A stretch of DNA of 64,000 nucleotides from Prorocentrum cordatum (lineage: Eukaryota > Sar > Dinophyceae > Prorocentrales > Prorocentraceae). A program made the position numbers and the translations under genes. The stretch is taken from assembly GCA_963575745.1 (NCBI GenBank), contig CAUYUJ010021170.1, positions 726,801-790,800 on the forward strand, given 5' to 3'. Shown piece after piece: positions 44,071 to 54,569 of the stretch. Position 1 is the stretch's first letter; every line of letters starts with the position of its first letter. Below the pieces are notes generated by a model, which worked only from the letters and a program-made list of their open reading frames with translations, had not been told where the DNA came from and made no database searches.

Positions 44071-44255
44071 ATAGGGTCCGAGTAGATGGGGTCGGAGGAC
44101 CACGCCGCCTCGCCGATACATCGGCGATGCATCGGCGACGCAGGATCGCCACCGGCGACGCATCCGCGCCGTCGGCGTGGAGAAAATCGGGCTCCGCCAC
44201 GAGGCGCATCGCCGATGCATCGGCGATGCGGCGCGACCCTCCGAGCCCATCTTGG
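44071..44255. mobile_element. MITE-like element, family B
   Basis: The left end GGTCCGAGTAGATGGGGTCG, interior CGATGCATCGGCGA units and right end ..CCTCCGAGCCCATC match the 13.8-kb copy. It sits 160 bp downstream of the motif IV helicase exon and next to the AATACATGA repeat. Confidence 0.75.
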
Positions 44256-44409
44256 AGGTCTAGAAGAAGTCTGAACCCCTTCTCCCGAACCGAATTCTCA
44301 TCCTGAGTCGGTTTTTGACGCTCCCGGGTTGCGGGAAGGGCCACTGGAGGCCGACAATAGCGAAGAACCTCCCGTCAAGTTTTTCACATCGCGAAGGGGT
44401 CTGGATTAC

Positions 44410-44505
44410 CTGCAGCCGAGTCCTCAAGCTCGACGAGCCCGGGCAGGAAGACGACCAGCGTGCCGCCGGACCTCGCGAGCAGCGGCACCAAGCTCAGCGC
44501 CAGCC
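44410..44505 (-). CDS. Helicase exon carrying motif IV
   Basis: A short exon of about 32 codons contains ..LLARSGGTLVVFLPGLVELEDSA.. in two overlapping parts: a helix ending in GGT and then VVFLPG. VFLPG is the conserved motif IV strand that opens the second RecA domain in DEAH/RHA helicases, and it is missing from the other exons. The 3' boundary is a consensus donor, GCTGCAG|GTAATCC, at 44,409. The 5' boundary is placed after CCAAAG, but its phase does not match the proposed end of the preceding exon, so the true acceptor may be upstream in the G-rich tract. It lies about 5.6 kb downstream of the RecA1 exon. The match is short but falls in the right strand, order and frame. Confidence 0.72.
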
Positions 44506-44998
44506 TTTGGCGGCGAGCCCGGGGGGGGGGGAATGCCTCCTCAGAGGGAGGCGGGGCGGGACTTCCCAGAAGCCCTCGCCCCTCCCGAGGAAGCCCTGCA
44601 AGCCTTCTTCGAAGCCGCAGGCGCACAGGCGGCAGCTCAGAAGGCGCCAGGGCTTCTGCCAAGCCCCGCCGCCTGCCCAGACCCCCGACGCCGAGGCCCC
44701 GCCGCCTTCTGAGCAGGCGCGCCCCGACCCGAGGGATGAGGAGAGGAGGGAGGGAGGGCTTGGGAATAGGAGCACTGACGAAGTCAAACAACGCCTGCCG
44801 GAGACAGGAGTGTCAGGCTCAGGCCCCCTGTGTGCCCTTGTCCTGGCACTCCCTGCGTTCCTTGGCGAGTTGACTGGTGGCCCACGCCCCACGACTGTAG
44901 AGGTGGAGGGAGGAAGGGAGGGAGGAGCGAGGGGGAGGAGGAGGAGGAGGAGGCGCCGCTGCCTCTCGCGGAGGGGCGGGCCCCCCCAAACTAGGAGG

Positions 44999-45255
44999 AA
45001 GCCAGGACGAGGATGACATTGGGTGAGGATGGGTCGAGAACCTCTGAGATCCAGCCGTTCTGAAGGCTGTCTCGGGCGCAACGGCCTTCTCAGAGCGTCC
45101 CGCTGAACGCTCTGGGAGCGCTCCAGGACGCTCTGGAACTTATTTTATCCTCGTCCTGGCCACGTCCGACAGAAGCCCGACGACCAAATTCGTAGAATTC
45201 GTCGTAACGGCGGGGGGTTGCGCACACTCGAGCGACGAAAAGAAACGGGTCTTCC
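44999..45255. repeat. Dispersed repeat F, copy 2
   Basis: Same orientation as 19,005-19,262, with all listed blocks in order and an estimated identity near 80 percent by eye. Its second tip GGGTCTTCCGCGA is duplicated (45,248 and 45,266). Confidence 0.82.
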
Positions 45256-45854
45256 GCGAGCAGCGGGTCTTCCGCGAGATGTCCTCGTCCTGGCCCCGTC
45301 CGACCGACCAGCCCTGCCAAAAGGGGCGGGGGCTCCCTCAGGAGGAAGGGCCGGCTGTAGGCGTGGCGCCCGGCCAGATCGCGCCATATGCGCGGGCAGC
45401 TTACGCAGACGAGTGTTGGCGCAGACGACCCCGTCGTGTTGCGTCGCTCCGATGGCGCCGGGCAGCGCCCGCGGCCATGGCGCCCGCGCCCACCAACGCA
45501 AGCGAAGGCGGCCAGCTCCGAGGGGGGAGAAGAACAACCACCTTCTGTAGCAACATGTACATCAGCCCCCCTCCCTTTCCCCCCCCTCCCTTCCTCCCCT
45601 CCCTTCCCACCCCTCCCTTCCCACCCCTTCCGTCCTCCCCTCTCCAGCCCGCCTCCCTCTCCCTCCGCGCCTCACCTTCCCCTCCCGCCCCCTCTGAGCC
45701 TCACCCTCCCTCCCATGCCTCGGTTTGTCCCGAATGCGGTGCAGTCGGAGCCTCGGCCACAAGAAACCTTCCACAAGAAACCCAACCCTGAGACCTCAGG
45801 ACGTCCACTGATGTCTGGTGTGGGAACGTCACGCTCTCCATCGCAGAACCATAG

Positions 45855-46013
45855 AAACTCAACAAACCCAAGGGCACCCTGGAGGCAAGCGGAGTGTTTC
45901 TTGGTATGGGCTTCCACCTCTACAGCAACATGTACACCAACACAATGATGCTGAACGAGAAGCGCCTCAGCAAGAACAAGAGGACCACACACAGTGCCTC
46001 CCCGATATTCTGA
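45855..46013 (+). CDS. Possible small plus-strand exon
   Basis: A 52-codon open frame lies between TAG 45,852 and TGA 46,011. It reads ..GTLEASGVFLGMGFHLYSN and then MYTNTMMLNEKRLSKNK, with mostly C- or G-ending codons. It has an AG|G-type acceptor (CCCAAG|GGCACC). A donor could be CACACA|GTGCC. The composition looks protein-like, unlike the surrounding repeats, and it is the only plus-strand candidate I would retain. The minus strand is also open here. Family unknown. Confidence 0.3.
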   Translation, partial: KLNKPKGTLEASGVFLGMGFHLYSNMYTNTMMLNEKRLSKNKRTTHSASPIF

Positions 46014-47559
46014 ATGAGTCGGTTGGCATCTCGGATGGCCCATCCGAGGCATGAGCAGTTGTTGTAAAACGTCATCACTTGCGGATGATGAGAATCAATA
46101 TTGTAGAATACTTGGGGGGTGGGCGGCGGGCTGCCTCAGAGGGTCGCGGCAAGGCAATGCTTGCCTCGCCGCCGCCTGCTTCGCCGCCACTAGCCTCGCT
46201 TGCACAGAGCCCGCGCCCTTCTCTCGCTCTCGCCTCCTCCTCCTTGCTGTCCTCCACCCGGGCTCCGCCGTCTTCGCGGCCGTCCCCAGGGGGACCCCCT
46301 CGCCCTCCTCGCACGCCCACGCGCTCAGCAGGCCCAGACGACCGAGGCCCTTTCTCTTGCCGCATGGTGGGATCGCCACACTACCTCCCTCCTTACTCTG
46401 ACAGACCTAGGGACCTATACGGACTGCCTAAAACCTCGACAGGAATTTAGATGTCGAGATCTGGGTGCCGTTTTTCAGCCCTCCTGGAAGGCCAGGGTAC
46501 TTGCCTCCGGCCGCTGCCCCGAACTCGCATGACACATGCCCCTGCCGGCTGCCGCGTGCCCCGGGCCACCCGCCGCACCAAACAACGGGGATCGGGCACT
46601 TCCGCATGGAGGAGGAGGAGGAGGAGGAGGAGGAGGAGGAGGAGGAGGAGGAGGAGGAGGAGGAGGAATGGAGCAGGCCCGCCCGAGCCCTCAGCCACAG
46701 GCCCCAGCGGTCGCAAAGACCCAGGCAGCTGAGGCCACACGGAGCGAGGCAAGGCCCCTGATCACCGGGACGCCGCACCGCACCCCCTCTCTCTGCCTTC
46801 CTCTGGGCCTCTGCTCCCCCCCTCCTCCCCCCGCTCTCCTCCGCAGGAGAAGCCGCCGGCACCCCCGTGGCACGGGGGCACCATCCTGTCCCTCGTGGGG
46901 GGGGGGCGCAGCTTCTGGTATACATCCGTGGGTGGCCCACCGTTGTTGCAATCCCGAGTTGGGCAAGAGGCGGACCTCCGCCGCCAAGGGCCTACTGGCG
47001 GCCAGACCGACATCATCTCAACAGACTGCCGCCACAGAAAGAGACGGAAACGGCGCCAACTGTAGCGGCAGCAATGCCCAGCAGGCCTGGGTTGCCGTGG
47101 CCATCGTTATTGGAGGGTCACGAGGGACTATACCGTGGGGGGGGCAAGGAGCTGCGAGAGGCCCGCGACAAGGCCCGGATGACTGGCCACCTTTAGGGTT
47201 GAAAGGTGGGTTCTACAGGAGCCGGAGGAAGACGAGGACCAGGGTCCAGTTCTGCACATGTTTGTTCACTAGGCCAGCGCATCAGCCCGCACGCCGCCCG
47301 TGGGACGGGCGACTAGGGAAGGAGATTGCCTGGGTGGTGGATTCCTCAGGGGTCGCCCCCCTTTTTGGCTGATGTGCTGCCCGCGTTTGCACCGCGCCCT
47401 CTCCCCCGCCCCTGATGAGGGCGACGTGCACCGCCTCTGCTGTTGGTGCGACTGCTGCACGCGCGCTGGTGGGGTGAGGGCTTGGCGGAGGAAGTGCGCG
47501 ACGAGGGCTTCGACCATCCGTGGTGGCACAGTCTGCAGCTTCGAGCTTCGAGGGGGAGG

Positions 47560-47790
47560 CAGAGGAGGAGGAGGAGGAGGAGGAGGAGGAGGAGGAGGAG
47601 GAGGAGGAGGAGGAGGAGGAGGAGGAGGAGGAGGAGGAGGAGAGAGAGACGAGGAGCAGGAGAAGGAGAGGAGGAGGGGAGGAGGAGGAGGCTGAGGAGG
47701 GAGGGGGGGAGGAAAGAGAGGAAACAGAAGGAGGAGGAGGATGAGGAGGAGGAGGAGGAGGAGGAGGAGCAGGAGGGGGAGAAGGAGGGG
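47560..47790. repeat. GGA/GAG microsatellite
   Basis: A near-pure run of GAG triplets spans 47,561-47,645, followed by an impure purine tract to 47,790. A shorter relative (GGA about 20 units) is at 46,610-46,668. Confidence 0.92.
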
Positions 47791-48174
47791 GAGGGGAGGA
47801 GGACAACATGGGTGCGCTCGCGTCACATCTGACGTCCTACCCCTCCCTCTCATCCCTTACCACGGCCTAGATCTCCTCTCTATTCGCAGTCGGATGTCGT
47901 AGCAGGGCATAGCATTACATGGCATAGCATGGTGTTGAAGATGAACGCGTAGCCTGATATAGCATGGCCTTACGACGTCCCGAAGTGCAGGGGGGCTTCT
48001 GCGGCTCAAATAATCAACGAATCGGCACCGATAGTGTAATCACTTCCGATGGTAAAAACCCGTTTCCCAGGACTCCTGTGTGAAAAAGACCTGTGCGCGG
48101 AAGGGGGCGACTATTGCCCGGACGTCACCAGGGGAGACATGAGAGTAGTCTTCTTATTGTACTATTGTGGAAGA

Positions 48175-48992
48175 GAAGGAGGAGTAGGAGTAGGAGGAGG
48201 AGGAGGAGGAGGATAAGGAGAAGCAAGGAGGTGCGAGGAGGAGAAGGAAGAGGAGGATGAGGAGGAGGTGCAAGGAGGTGCGAGGAGGAGGAGGAAAGGA
48301 GGAGGAGCAATGAGGAGGCGGAGGAGGAGGAGGAGGAGGAGGAGGAGGAGGAGGAGGAGGAGGAGGAGGAGGAGAGAGAGAGGAGAGAAGAGAGGAGGAG
48401 AAGAGGAGGGGGAGGGAGGAGCAGGAGGAGGAGAGGAGGAGGGAGGAGGGGAGGGAAGGAGGGGGGGGGAGGATGAATCTGGGTACACTGGGAGGGGGAG
48501 GAGGAGAAGGAGAAGGAGGTGGAGGAGAAGGTGGAGGAGGAGGAGGAGAGGAGGAGGAGGAGCAAGGAGGAGCAATGGGGAGGAGGACGAGGAGGAGGAG
48601 GGGGAGGAGCAAGGAGGAGAAGCCCCCTCTTACTCCTCCCCCTTGGGCTCAGCGCCCGCCTGCCGAGGCCGGGCGCGATGTGGGGCGACTTCGCCAGCCA
48701 GCCCTGCCCTTCGCACGCCGCGTCGAACTCCTCTTCGATGGGCCCCCAAATCCGGGACATTCCAGGAGGGCTCCATTCCTCCTCCTCCTCCTCCTCCTCC
48801 TCCTCCTCCTTCTCCTCCTCCATTTCCTCCTCCATTCCTCCTCCTCCTCCTCCTCCTCCTCCTCCGCCCTCCTCCTCCTCCTCTTCCTCCTCCTCCTCCT
48901 TCCCCATTCCTCCTCCCTCCCCTCCTCCTCCCTCCTCCTCCTCCTCCTCCTCCTCCTCCTCCTCCTCCTCCTCCTCCTCCTCCTCCTCCCCT
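48175..48992. repeat. GGA tract followed by TCC tract (inverted purine/pyrimidine block)
   Basis: The plus strand is almost purely GGA/GAG purine from 48,175 to 48,620 and almost purely TCC/CTC from 48,778 to 48,992. A unique GC-rich spacer of about 150 bp lies between. The two arms are complementary and could fold back or form triplex DNA. No gene is called. Confidence 0.9.
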
Positions 48993-49499
48993 TCCTCCTC
49001 CATGCGGAAACGCCCGATCCCCGTTGTTTGGTGCGGCGGGTGGCCCGGGGCACGTGGCAGCCGGCAGGGGCATGCGTCGTACGAGTTCGGGGTAGCGGCT
49101 GGAGGCAAGTATCCTGGCCTTCCAGGAGGGCTAAACAAATAGCACCATACGCCCTCGACGTCTAAATCCCTGTCCAGGTTTCAGGCAGCCCAGATAGGTC
49201 TAAGTGGGCCGGGAGTGCTATTTTTGGCACTCTGGAAGGTCAGGGATCGGGGGGGACGAAAGGGTAGGATAGCAAAGGGCAGGGCAAACAAACAGCTCAC
49301 GTAGCTGGTTTTCCTGGCGCCTGCTGGCGCCGGGAGGCGCCCATGTATCGAGGAATAGGCCCGACGGCGGGGCGGAAACAAGCTGAACACAACAGATTTC
49401 GTAAGCCACCCTTTCCCTATCCTACCCTTGTGCCCGGCCCGACAAACACCCAAACCCCCTCGCGTCCTGAACAAAGCATGATGGAAATATTGGTCGCTG

Positions 49500-49640
49500 C
49501 GTTCAGCCCCTGGGGGCCCTCGCTGGGCCTTGGAACCGTCAAAAACGGACTCAGGATGAACACCCGGTGCTGGGGAATGGGTCGAGACCTCTGGACTTCC
49601 GCGTCATGGAAAGGCAGGACGTCGGGGGCCTGGCAACCCT
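49500..49640. repeat. Dispersed repeat G, inverted copy
   Basis: CCGTCAAAAACGGAC..GGGTCGAGACCTCTGG..CGTCATGG..GGACGTCGGGGGC is the reverse complement of the 11.8-kb unit. It lies in the intron between the RecA1 and motif IV helicase exons. Confidence 0.62.
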
Positions 49641-50072
49641 GGGATCCTGGCGTCGCATTGTTTGCACGGCGGGCGGTCTTGCCAGGGTCCGGGCCGTGGG
49701 ACTCTCAGAGATCGATCCAGCTCGGAACAGACCGCAGAAAGATGGGGTACAGGGCTTCGGTCGACGGATCTACGATGTTACAAATTGTTCGTGACGTCGG
49801 ATCTCAGGGAACGATGCGGTGGTGACCTCGAAATCACCCAACGACCTTTCAACGCACGGTCCATCACCACACGGTCTTGGGACCGTGGATGCCCCGGTCG
49901 CCAGATACGTCCTCGGGAAACGACCCACTTGTCCCAAAATCGTGCGGTTACCCCGGATCCCCGCTGACCTACCACACGGTGTGGCGACCGCACCGTTTGG
50001 GCCCCTCCCCGTCCTTTACCGCCTCTCGCGCTCGCACAGCCTGCGCCGCTGGGAGGAGCTGGTGCCACTCAC

Positions 50073-53000
50073 CCGCCTCGTCGACGATGTCGTCGAGGAA
50101 GAGCTGACGGACTGGAAATGTGCGGCCCTCGACCGCAATGGGCGCCGCGGACGACGCGTCCAGGAACTCGGAGAAAAAATTGCCAAACACGTCCGCCTGC
50201 AGCGTGGCGGACATGAGGACGATTTTCGTCCTTGGGAAAAAATGCATCAGCAGCTTCGTAAGGAGCAGGAACATCTCCATGTCCGCGCTCTGTTCGTGGA
50301 CCTCGTCCAGGACGATGTGCGTGAAGCCCTGGAAAGCCTCCGGCCGCGCCAGGAACCACGCCAGGGCATAACCCACGGTGGCGAGCTGCAGGCGACAGTT
50401 CGCGCCGACAGACTCGCCGCCTATCCTGTACCCCACGCCCTGCCCCAGGCGCTCGCCGCGCTGGGAGGCCACGTGCCTGGCGATGCCTATGGCGGCCACG
50501 CGGCGCGGCTGCGTGACCAGCACCCGCGAGGCGGGCTCCTCAAGCAGAAACTGGGGCACCATCGTGGACTTCCCGCACCCCGTCGCGCCCGCGACCACGG
50601 TGACGCGCTGGGCGCCGATGCGCGCCATGATGTCCGCGCGCCTGGCCTCGATCGGCAGCGGCTCTCGCGCCGGCGGCCCCGCCGCCGCGGGCCGCGGCGC
50701 GGCCTCCAGCTCGCCGCTGGGCTCTGGGCTGGGCTCCTCCGCGGCCAGCGCCCCCTCCAGCGCGTCGAAGTCGGCGCTCTCCTCCCAGGCTTCGTCGTCG
50801 CCTCCGCCCAGGGCCTGCTCCACGCGCTCCTGGAGGTCCAGCAGTCCCCAGGCCAGCGAGACGTCCTCCGCGACGGAAGCCTCGTGCTGCTCCCACGCAC
50901 CGCCGCCTCCGCCAGCGGCCTGCTCCGCGCGATCGCGGAGTCCCTGCCACGGGTCGGCCTCCGCCCACGGGCCCTGCGCAGCCTGCGGCCCTTCCGGGAG
51001 CCGCTGCGCCTGCCCTGGCGGTGCCCCCTTCAGCTCCTGCCACGGGTCGGCCTCCGCCCACGGGCCGCCAGGGGCCCGAGGCTCCTCCGCCCGCCGCCGC
51101 GCCTCCTCCGGCAGCGCCTGCCTCAGCTCTCCCCACGGGTCGGTCCCATGCCACCCCTCCTCGGGAGCCCGCGCTTGCTCCCGCGGCCGCCGCGCCTCCT
51201 CCGACGGCGCCTGCCCCAGCTGCCCCCACGGGTCGGCCTCCTCCCACGGACCCTTCCGAGGCTGCCGCGCTCCCTCTGGCAGCGCACCCTCCCGCGGATC
51301 GGCCTCCACCCGCGTCTCGTCGGGAGCCTCCAGCTCCGCCGCAAGCTGCCGCGCCGCCTCCAGCACCTCCTCTGGCAGCGGCTCCTTCATCTCCCCCCAC
51401 GGGTCGGGCCCGTCCCATGCCCCCTCGGGAACTGGCGGCTCCTCAGGCGGCCGCTGCGCCTCTTTCCGCAGCGCCTTCTGTCGGCGCTTCTTGGCTCCCT
51501 TCCCAATTTTAGGTCCCTGCCGTAGCAGGGCCCCATCTTGGAACCGCCCATCCTCGGGAGCTGGCCGCCGCGCTCGGGAGGCAGGCGGCGCCTCCGGCGG
51601 AACCTCCGGCGGCGCCGCCCTTGCCTTCCGCGGCTGCTGAGACTCCCGTCGGCCCGGCACGGCCGCGGCTTGCTGCCCCGGCGGCTGCAGCTGGGCCTCG
51701 CGCGCGGGCGCCGGCCCCACCACGGCGCTGAGCGCAACGCCCGCGGCGCCCGCCCGCGAGGTCTGGGCGGACTCGAGCTCCAGCTCGCGCGCGAGCTCGC
51801 CGTCCTCCCGGTCCCTCAGGGCGGCCAGCTTCTCCCTCCGATCCAGCTCGTCATCGCCCTCCAGCGGCACCCGCGACAGGAGGGCCCGGGCCAGCTTCGA
51901 GGCGCGCGTGGCGGCCATCTTGCCAGGGCCGCGCCGCATGCTCCGCTGCAGGTCGGCCCCATTGCGGAGGGCCTCGGCGATCTTGGCGCACAGCACGCTG
52001 TCGAACGAGCTACGCGGCTCTGCACACCACGCGCCACCGATGCCCAGCACCCGCGCCAGGTCGGCCGTCAGATCCAGCGCGAACTCGAACTCGGCGGGGC
52101 CGTCCAGGTCCGCGGGCAGTGCGCCCTGCTCCGCCAGCACCGCCTCCAGGGTGGCGAGCAGCGCCCGCTTCGAGGCGGCGCCGCCGCGCTCGGAGACGCA
52201 GAACTCGGCGGTCCAGGCCAGCGCGCTGACCTCCGCCTCGCCCAGCGGCTCGCCCAGCGCCGCCCGCCGCTCCGCCAGGAAGACCACCGCCGAGGCCGCG
52301 CCGGGGCACGCCCCCCACGGGCTCCTGGAGGCCGCGCGTTCCGCGACGCCGGGCGGGTACCTCCTGCGCCCGCGGGCCAGCCGCGCCCAGGACCCGAGCC
52401 AGCCAGGCTCTCCGCGGCCGGCCATGGCGAGCGCGCGCTCGAGCAGCCACTCTCGCTGCAGGGGCGCCAGCGCGAGAATGGCGTCCAGCTCGAGGGATTC
52501 GTCCGTCTCCGCCTCGACCGGCTTGCTGCAAAGGTCGCCCGATGCTCCGGCGCCGTACTCCATCACGCGCCCGCCAGGCGGCGGCACCAGCAGATACGCC
52601 ACGCGCCGCAGCGGCAGCGTGAGCTCCGACAGGGCCCCGGCAGACCTGACATCCCCGGGCGCGGCGCCGCACCATCGCCGCCCATGCTCGCGGGCGCCAG
52701 CCAGCCACGCGGGCAGGGCGGCGATGCTGGAGGCCGAGCCTTGTTCGCCTGCCGCGCCAGCAGCTCGCTGGCTTGAAAACTGTTCGCCGATCGGCGCGTC
52801 GATGCTCAGGTGATCGATAACCTCTGTGACACTCCAGTACTGTTTGCGAGTCGGTGGCAGGAGCGCAAGCTCCTCGATGCCAGCACCCTCTCTGGGGCCA
52901 CTCTGCTCGAGGCTCAGCCGCAGCGGCACTTGCTCCAGAGCGCCCGCCTGCATAATCTTGCCCGAGTCGTTGAAAATCGCAAGTGCTGAGGGTTCGCGCT

Positions 53001-53080
53001 CAGCCTCAGGAGCGAAGAAGAGGCAACCATAACCGCTGTTGTCGGGGTCGGCCTTTTCGAGGGGCGCCAGGGGCGATTCC
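50073..53080 (-). CDS. DEVH-box RNA helicase, large N-terminal exon and RecA1 domain
   Basis: This single exon of about 1,000 codons encodes a long Ala/Glu/Arg-rich N-terminal region followed by the first RecA domain of a DEAH/RHA superfamily 2 helicase. Counted from the methionine at 52,953, motif I GATGCGKST lies near residue 786, Ia TQPRRVAA just after, motif II DEVH near 881 and motif III SAT near 912. These bind and hydrolyse NTP to drive 3'-to-5' RNA unwinding in this family. DEVH replaces DEAH, a variant known in the superfamily. Residues about 515-665 contain five DPW-centred repeats of roughly 30 residues. The frame is open upstream of Met 52,953 back to the acceptor at 53,081, so that methionine is probably internal. 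The 3' end is set at a strong donor, GCGG|GTGAGTGG; coding might continue about 35 codons further. Confidence 0.88.
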
Positions 53081-53278
53081 CTCAGCCCAGCAATTGTGGC
53101 CCCAGCGCCATTGTTTCACAAGAGCGAGCCCCAGAGGTCTGTACACGCATTCGTCGTCCCGAGTCGTTTCTTGAAGGTGCCTGGGCCCGGCCAGTGCCCC
53201 CCGAAACCGAAGAGAACGAAAAACAGCCCATCGCACTTTTCTACGTGTCGCGACGCGAGGGATCATGGGGCTTCTCAC

Positions 53279-53592
53279 GCGGCAGGGCGGCTCTGGGACG
53301 CGGCGGTCTCTTCTTCGCCCGCGGCAGCCAGCGCCGCGACGTGAGCGGCAGCGCTGCCCTCGCAGTGCGTGACGCGGGCACCGACACGCCGCAAGGTCGC
53401 CTCCAGCTGCGCGGCGGCCAGCGGCAGCGCGAGCGCGGCGGCCCCAGGCCGGCCCCGCCCGGCGGAGGCCTGCTCGAGCCACCACCGCCAGCTGCGTGCC
53501 GCGCCGCCCGGGCCCTCTGGCTCGGGCCCTCCTGGTGCGGGGTCGGAGGTTTTCGGGCGCTGCCGTCGGTTCTCGGCGGCTTTCCACGCACG
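53279..53592 (-). CDS. Helicase upstream exon (N-terminal linker)
   Basis: This is an open frame of about 104 codons rich in Ala, Arg and Trp, ending in an Ala/Glu helix-like segment (residues ..AAGEEETAASQ..). It is followed by a good donor, GC|GTGAGAAG, at 53,278. The exon ends in phase 2. The next coding segment starts after a ..CTGAG| acceptor at 53,081 with exactly one base needed to complete the codon, so the junction is phase-consistent and gives a 198-bp intron. The 5' boundary after ..GCGAG is a guess. There is no recognisable domain. It is assigned to the helicase by splice phase and proximity alone, and no methionine in it convincingly marks the start. Confidence 0.5.
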
Positions 53593-53965
53593 CTCGCGTG
53601 CAAACAAGAAGCACGGCGGCGGGTTTGTGGCTGTTTGCGGCCCCTCGGGGCCCTGACCGGGCCCTCGGACCGTCAACAGAACTATACCCGCAATGAAACA
53701 TCGGGGCTCGGGACTTCGGAGACCCTGCATCGAGAAAAACCGGGGCATCGCATGTCTGCTGGGTTTCCAGTCTCGGGATGCCTCGCAGCGGATGCGCCTC
53801 GCCGAGGACGTTCCGGGGTTGCCGAGATCGCTCCGAACAGACGCCCGAGAGCCGAATGATGGCCCAGGGCCCTCCTGCGCCGCTCACGAAGATGTGCAGG
53901 TCCACCCCCTGAGCCCGCAGCCGGCGGACGACGCGTGTGGCCCTGCGGTCCTGAAGCGACAGAAC

Positions 53966-54058
53966 AAGATATAGACATAAACTCTCGGAGCTCCGCACGC
54001 TTGAATCGCGGCGCTGGAGCTCCGCACGCTTGGATCGCAGAAATCCGCGCGGGGCGCA
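53966..54058. repeat. Foldback element, family D, degraded copy
   Basis: GACATAAACTCTCGGAGCTCC is partly kept, with CGGCGCTGGAGCTCCGC and GCAGAAATCCGCGCGG, indicating a shortened family D relative upstream of the first helicase exon. Confidence 0.5.
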
Positions 54059-54569
54059 ACACAAATCATGTTTCTGCAATTTGTTCTGCCTTGGAATCCA
54101 GCGCGTGGTAGCTCAGGCCGCGCACCTCGCCACCCGCGCTGGCCAGCCACAGGAGAAGGGCGTCGAAGTCCACGAGGACCTCTTCTGTGGCAACTCACGG
54201 GGAGCCTCCCGCAACATCTTGAAGGCTCTTGCGAAGTGGCTAATCGACGCTAGTCGACGCTGAACGGCCCCATGGGTCGCTATTCCGAAGGCCGCATATC
54301 GCGGCGACGGCGGCCCTGGTGACACACTGTGCCGTGCAAGCGGATAGCGTGTCGCTCCGCTGAGCGGGGCGGGAGGCTCGGGAAGGCTCGGGACGTTGCC
54401 GCTTGGGGGTTGGAAAATGAACGGCTTGTCGCGCCGAAGCGTAATGGGCCAGAACCAGCGGCGCGACACGCTACCGGGAAATTCCCGACCCGTATCATGG
54501 CACGATATCCACCTTCCAACCCGTGGCGGCCCCTGACCACTGCGCGGCGAGGCCGCGTGCGTCGTCACG

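Larger units (their letters stand above)
45256..50072. other. Helicase intron between RecA1 and motif IV exons, repeat-filled
   Basis: Together with repeat F and the MITEs nearer 44 kb, this holds GGA/TCC tracts, repeat G and one possible plus-strand exon (45.86 kb). Two copies of CCAGGGTACTTGCCTCCGGC-like sequence flank GGA runs at 46.49 and, inverted, 49.1 kb, followed by GGGGATCGGGC.., indicating a ~150-bp duplicated unit in opposite orientation. No other gene is seen. Confidence 0.55.
786..53592 (-). other. Proposed span of a split DEVH-box RNA helicase gene
   Basis: Coding islands on the minus strand carry the successive motifs of one DEAH/RHA-family RNA helicase in correct 5'-to-3' order: motifs I, Ia, II and III at 50-51 kb, IV at 44.4 kb, V and VI at 20 kb, then ratchet-like and OB-fold-like segments at 18.9-17.7 and 13.5 kb. 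No motif is duplicated and no second copy is seen, so one gene with multi-kilobase introns is the simplest reading. The 12.5-kb and 1-kb exons are less certain members, so the lower end could instead be about 13.5 kb. Two junctions agree in codon phase (53,279/53,080 and 18,695/18,190). Several others do not, so small exons are probably missing or boundaries are off by a few bases. The start codon and first exon were not identified. Confidence 0.6.

Noticed and set aside
53006-54079. 357-codon minus frame overlapping the helicase start
   Set aside because: It runs through the proposed 53,081-53,278 intron in another frame and is Arg-rich. The phase-consistent exon pair explains the region better.
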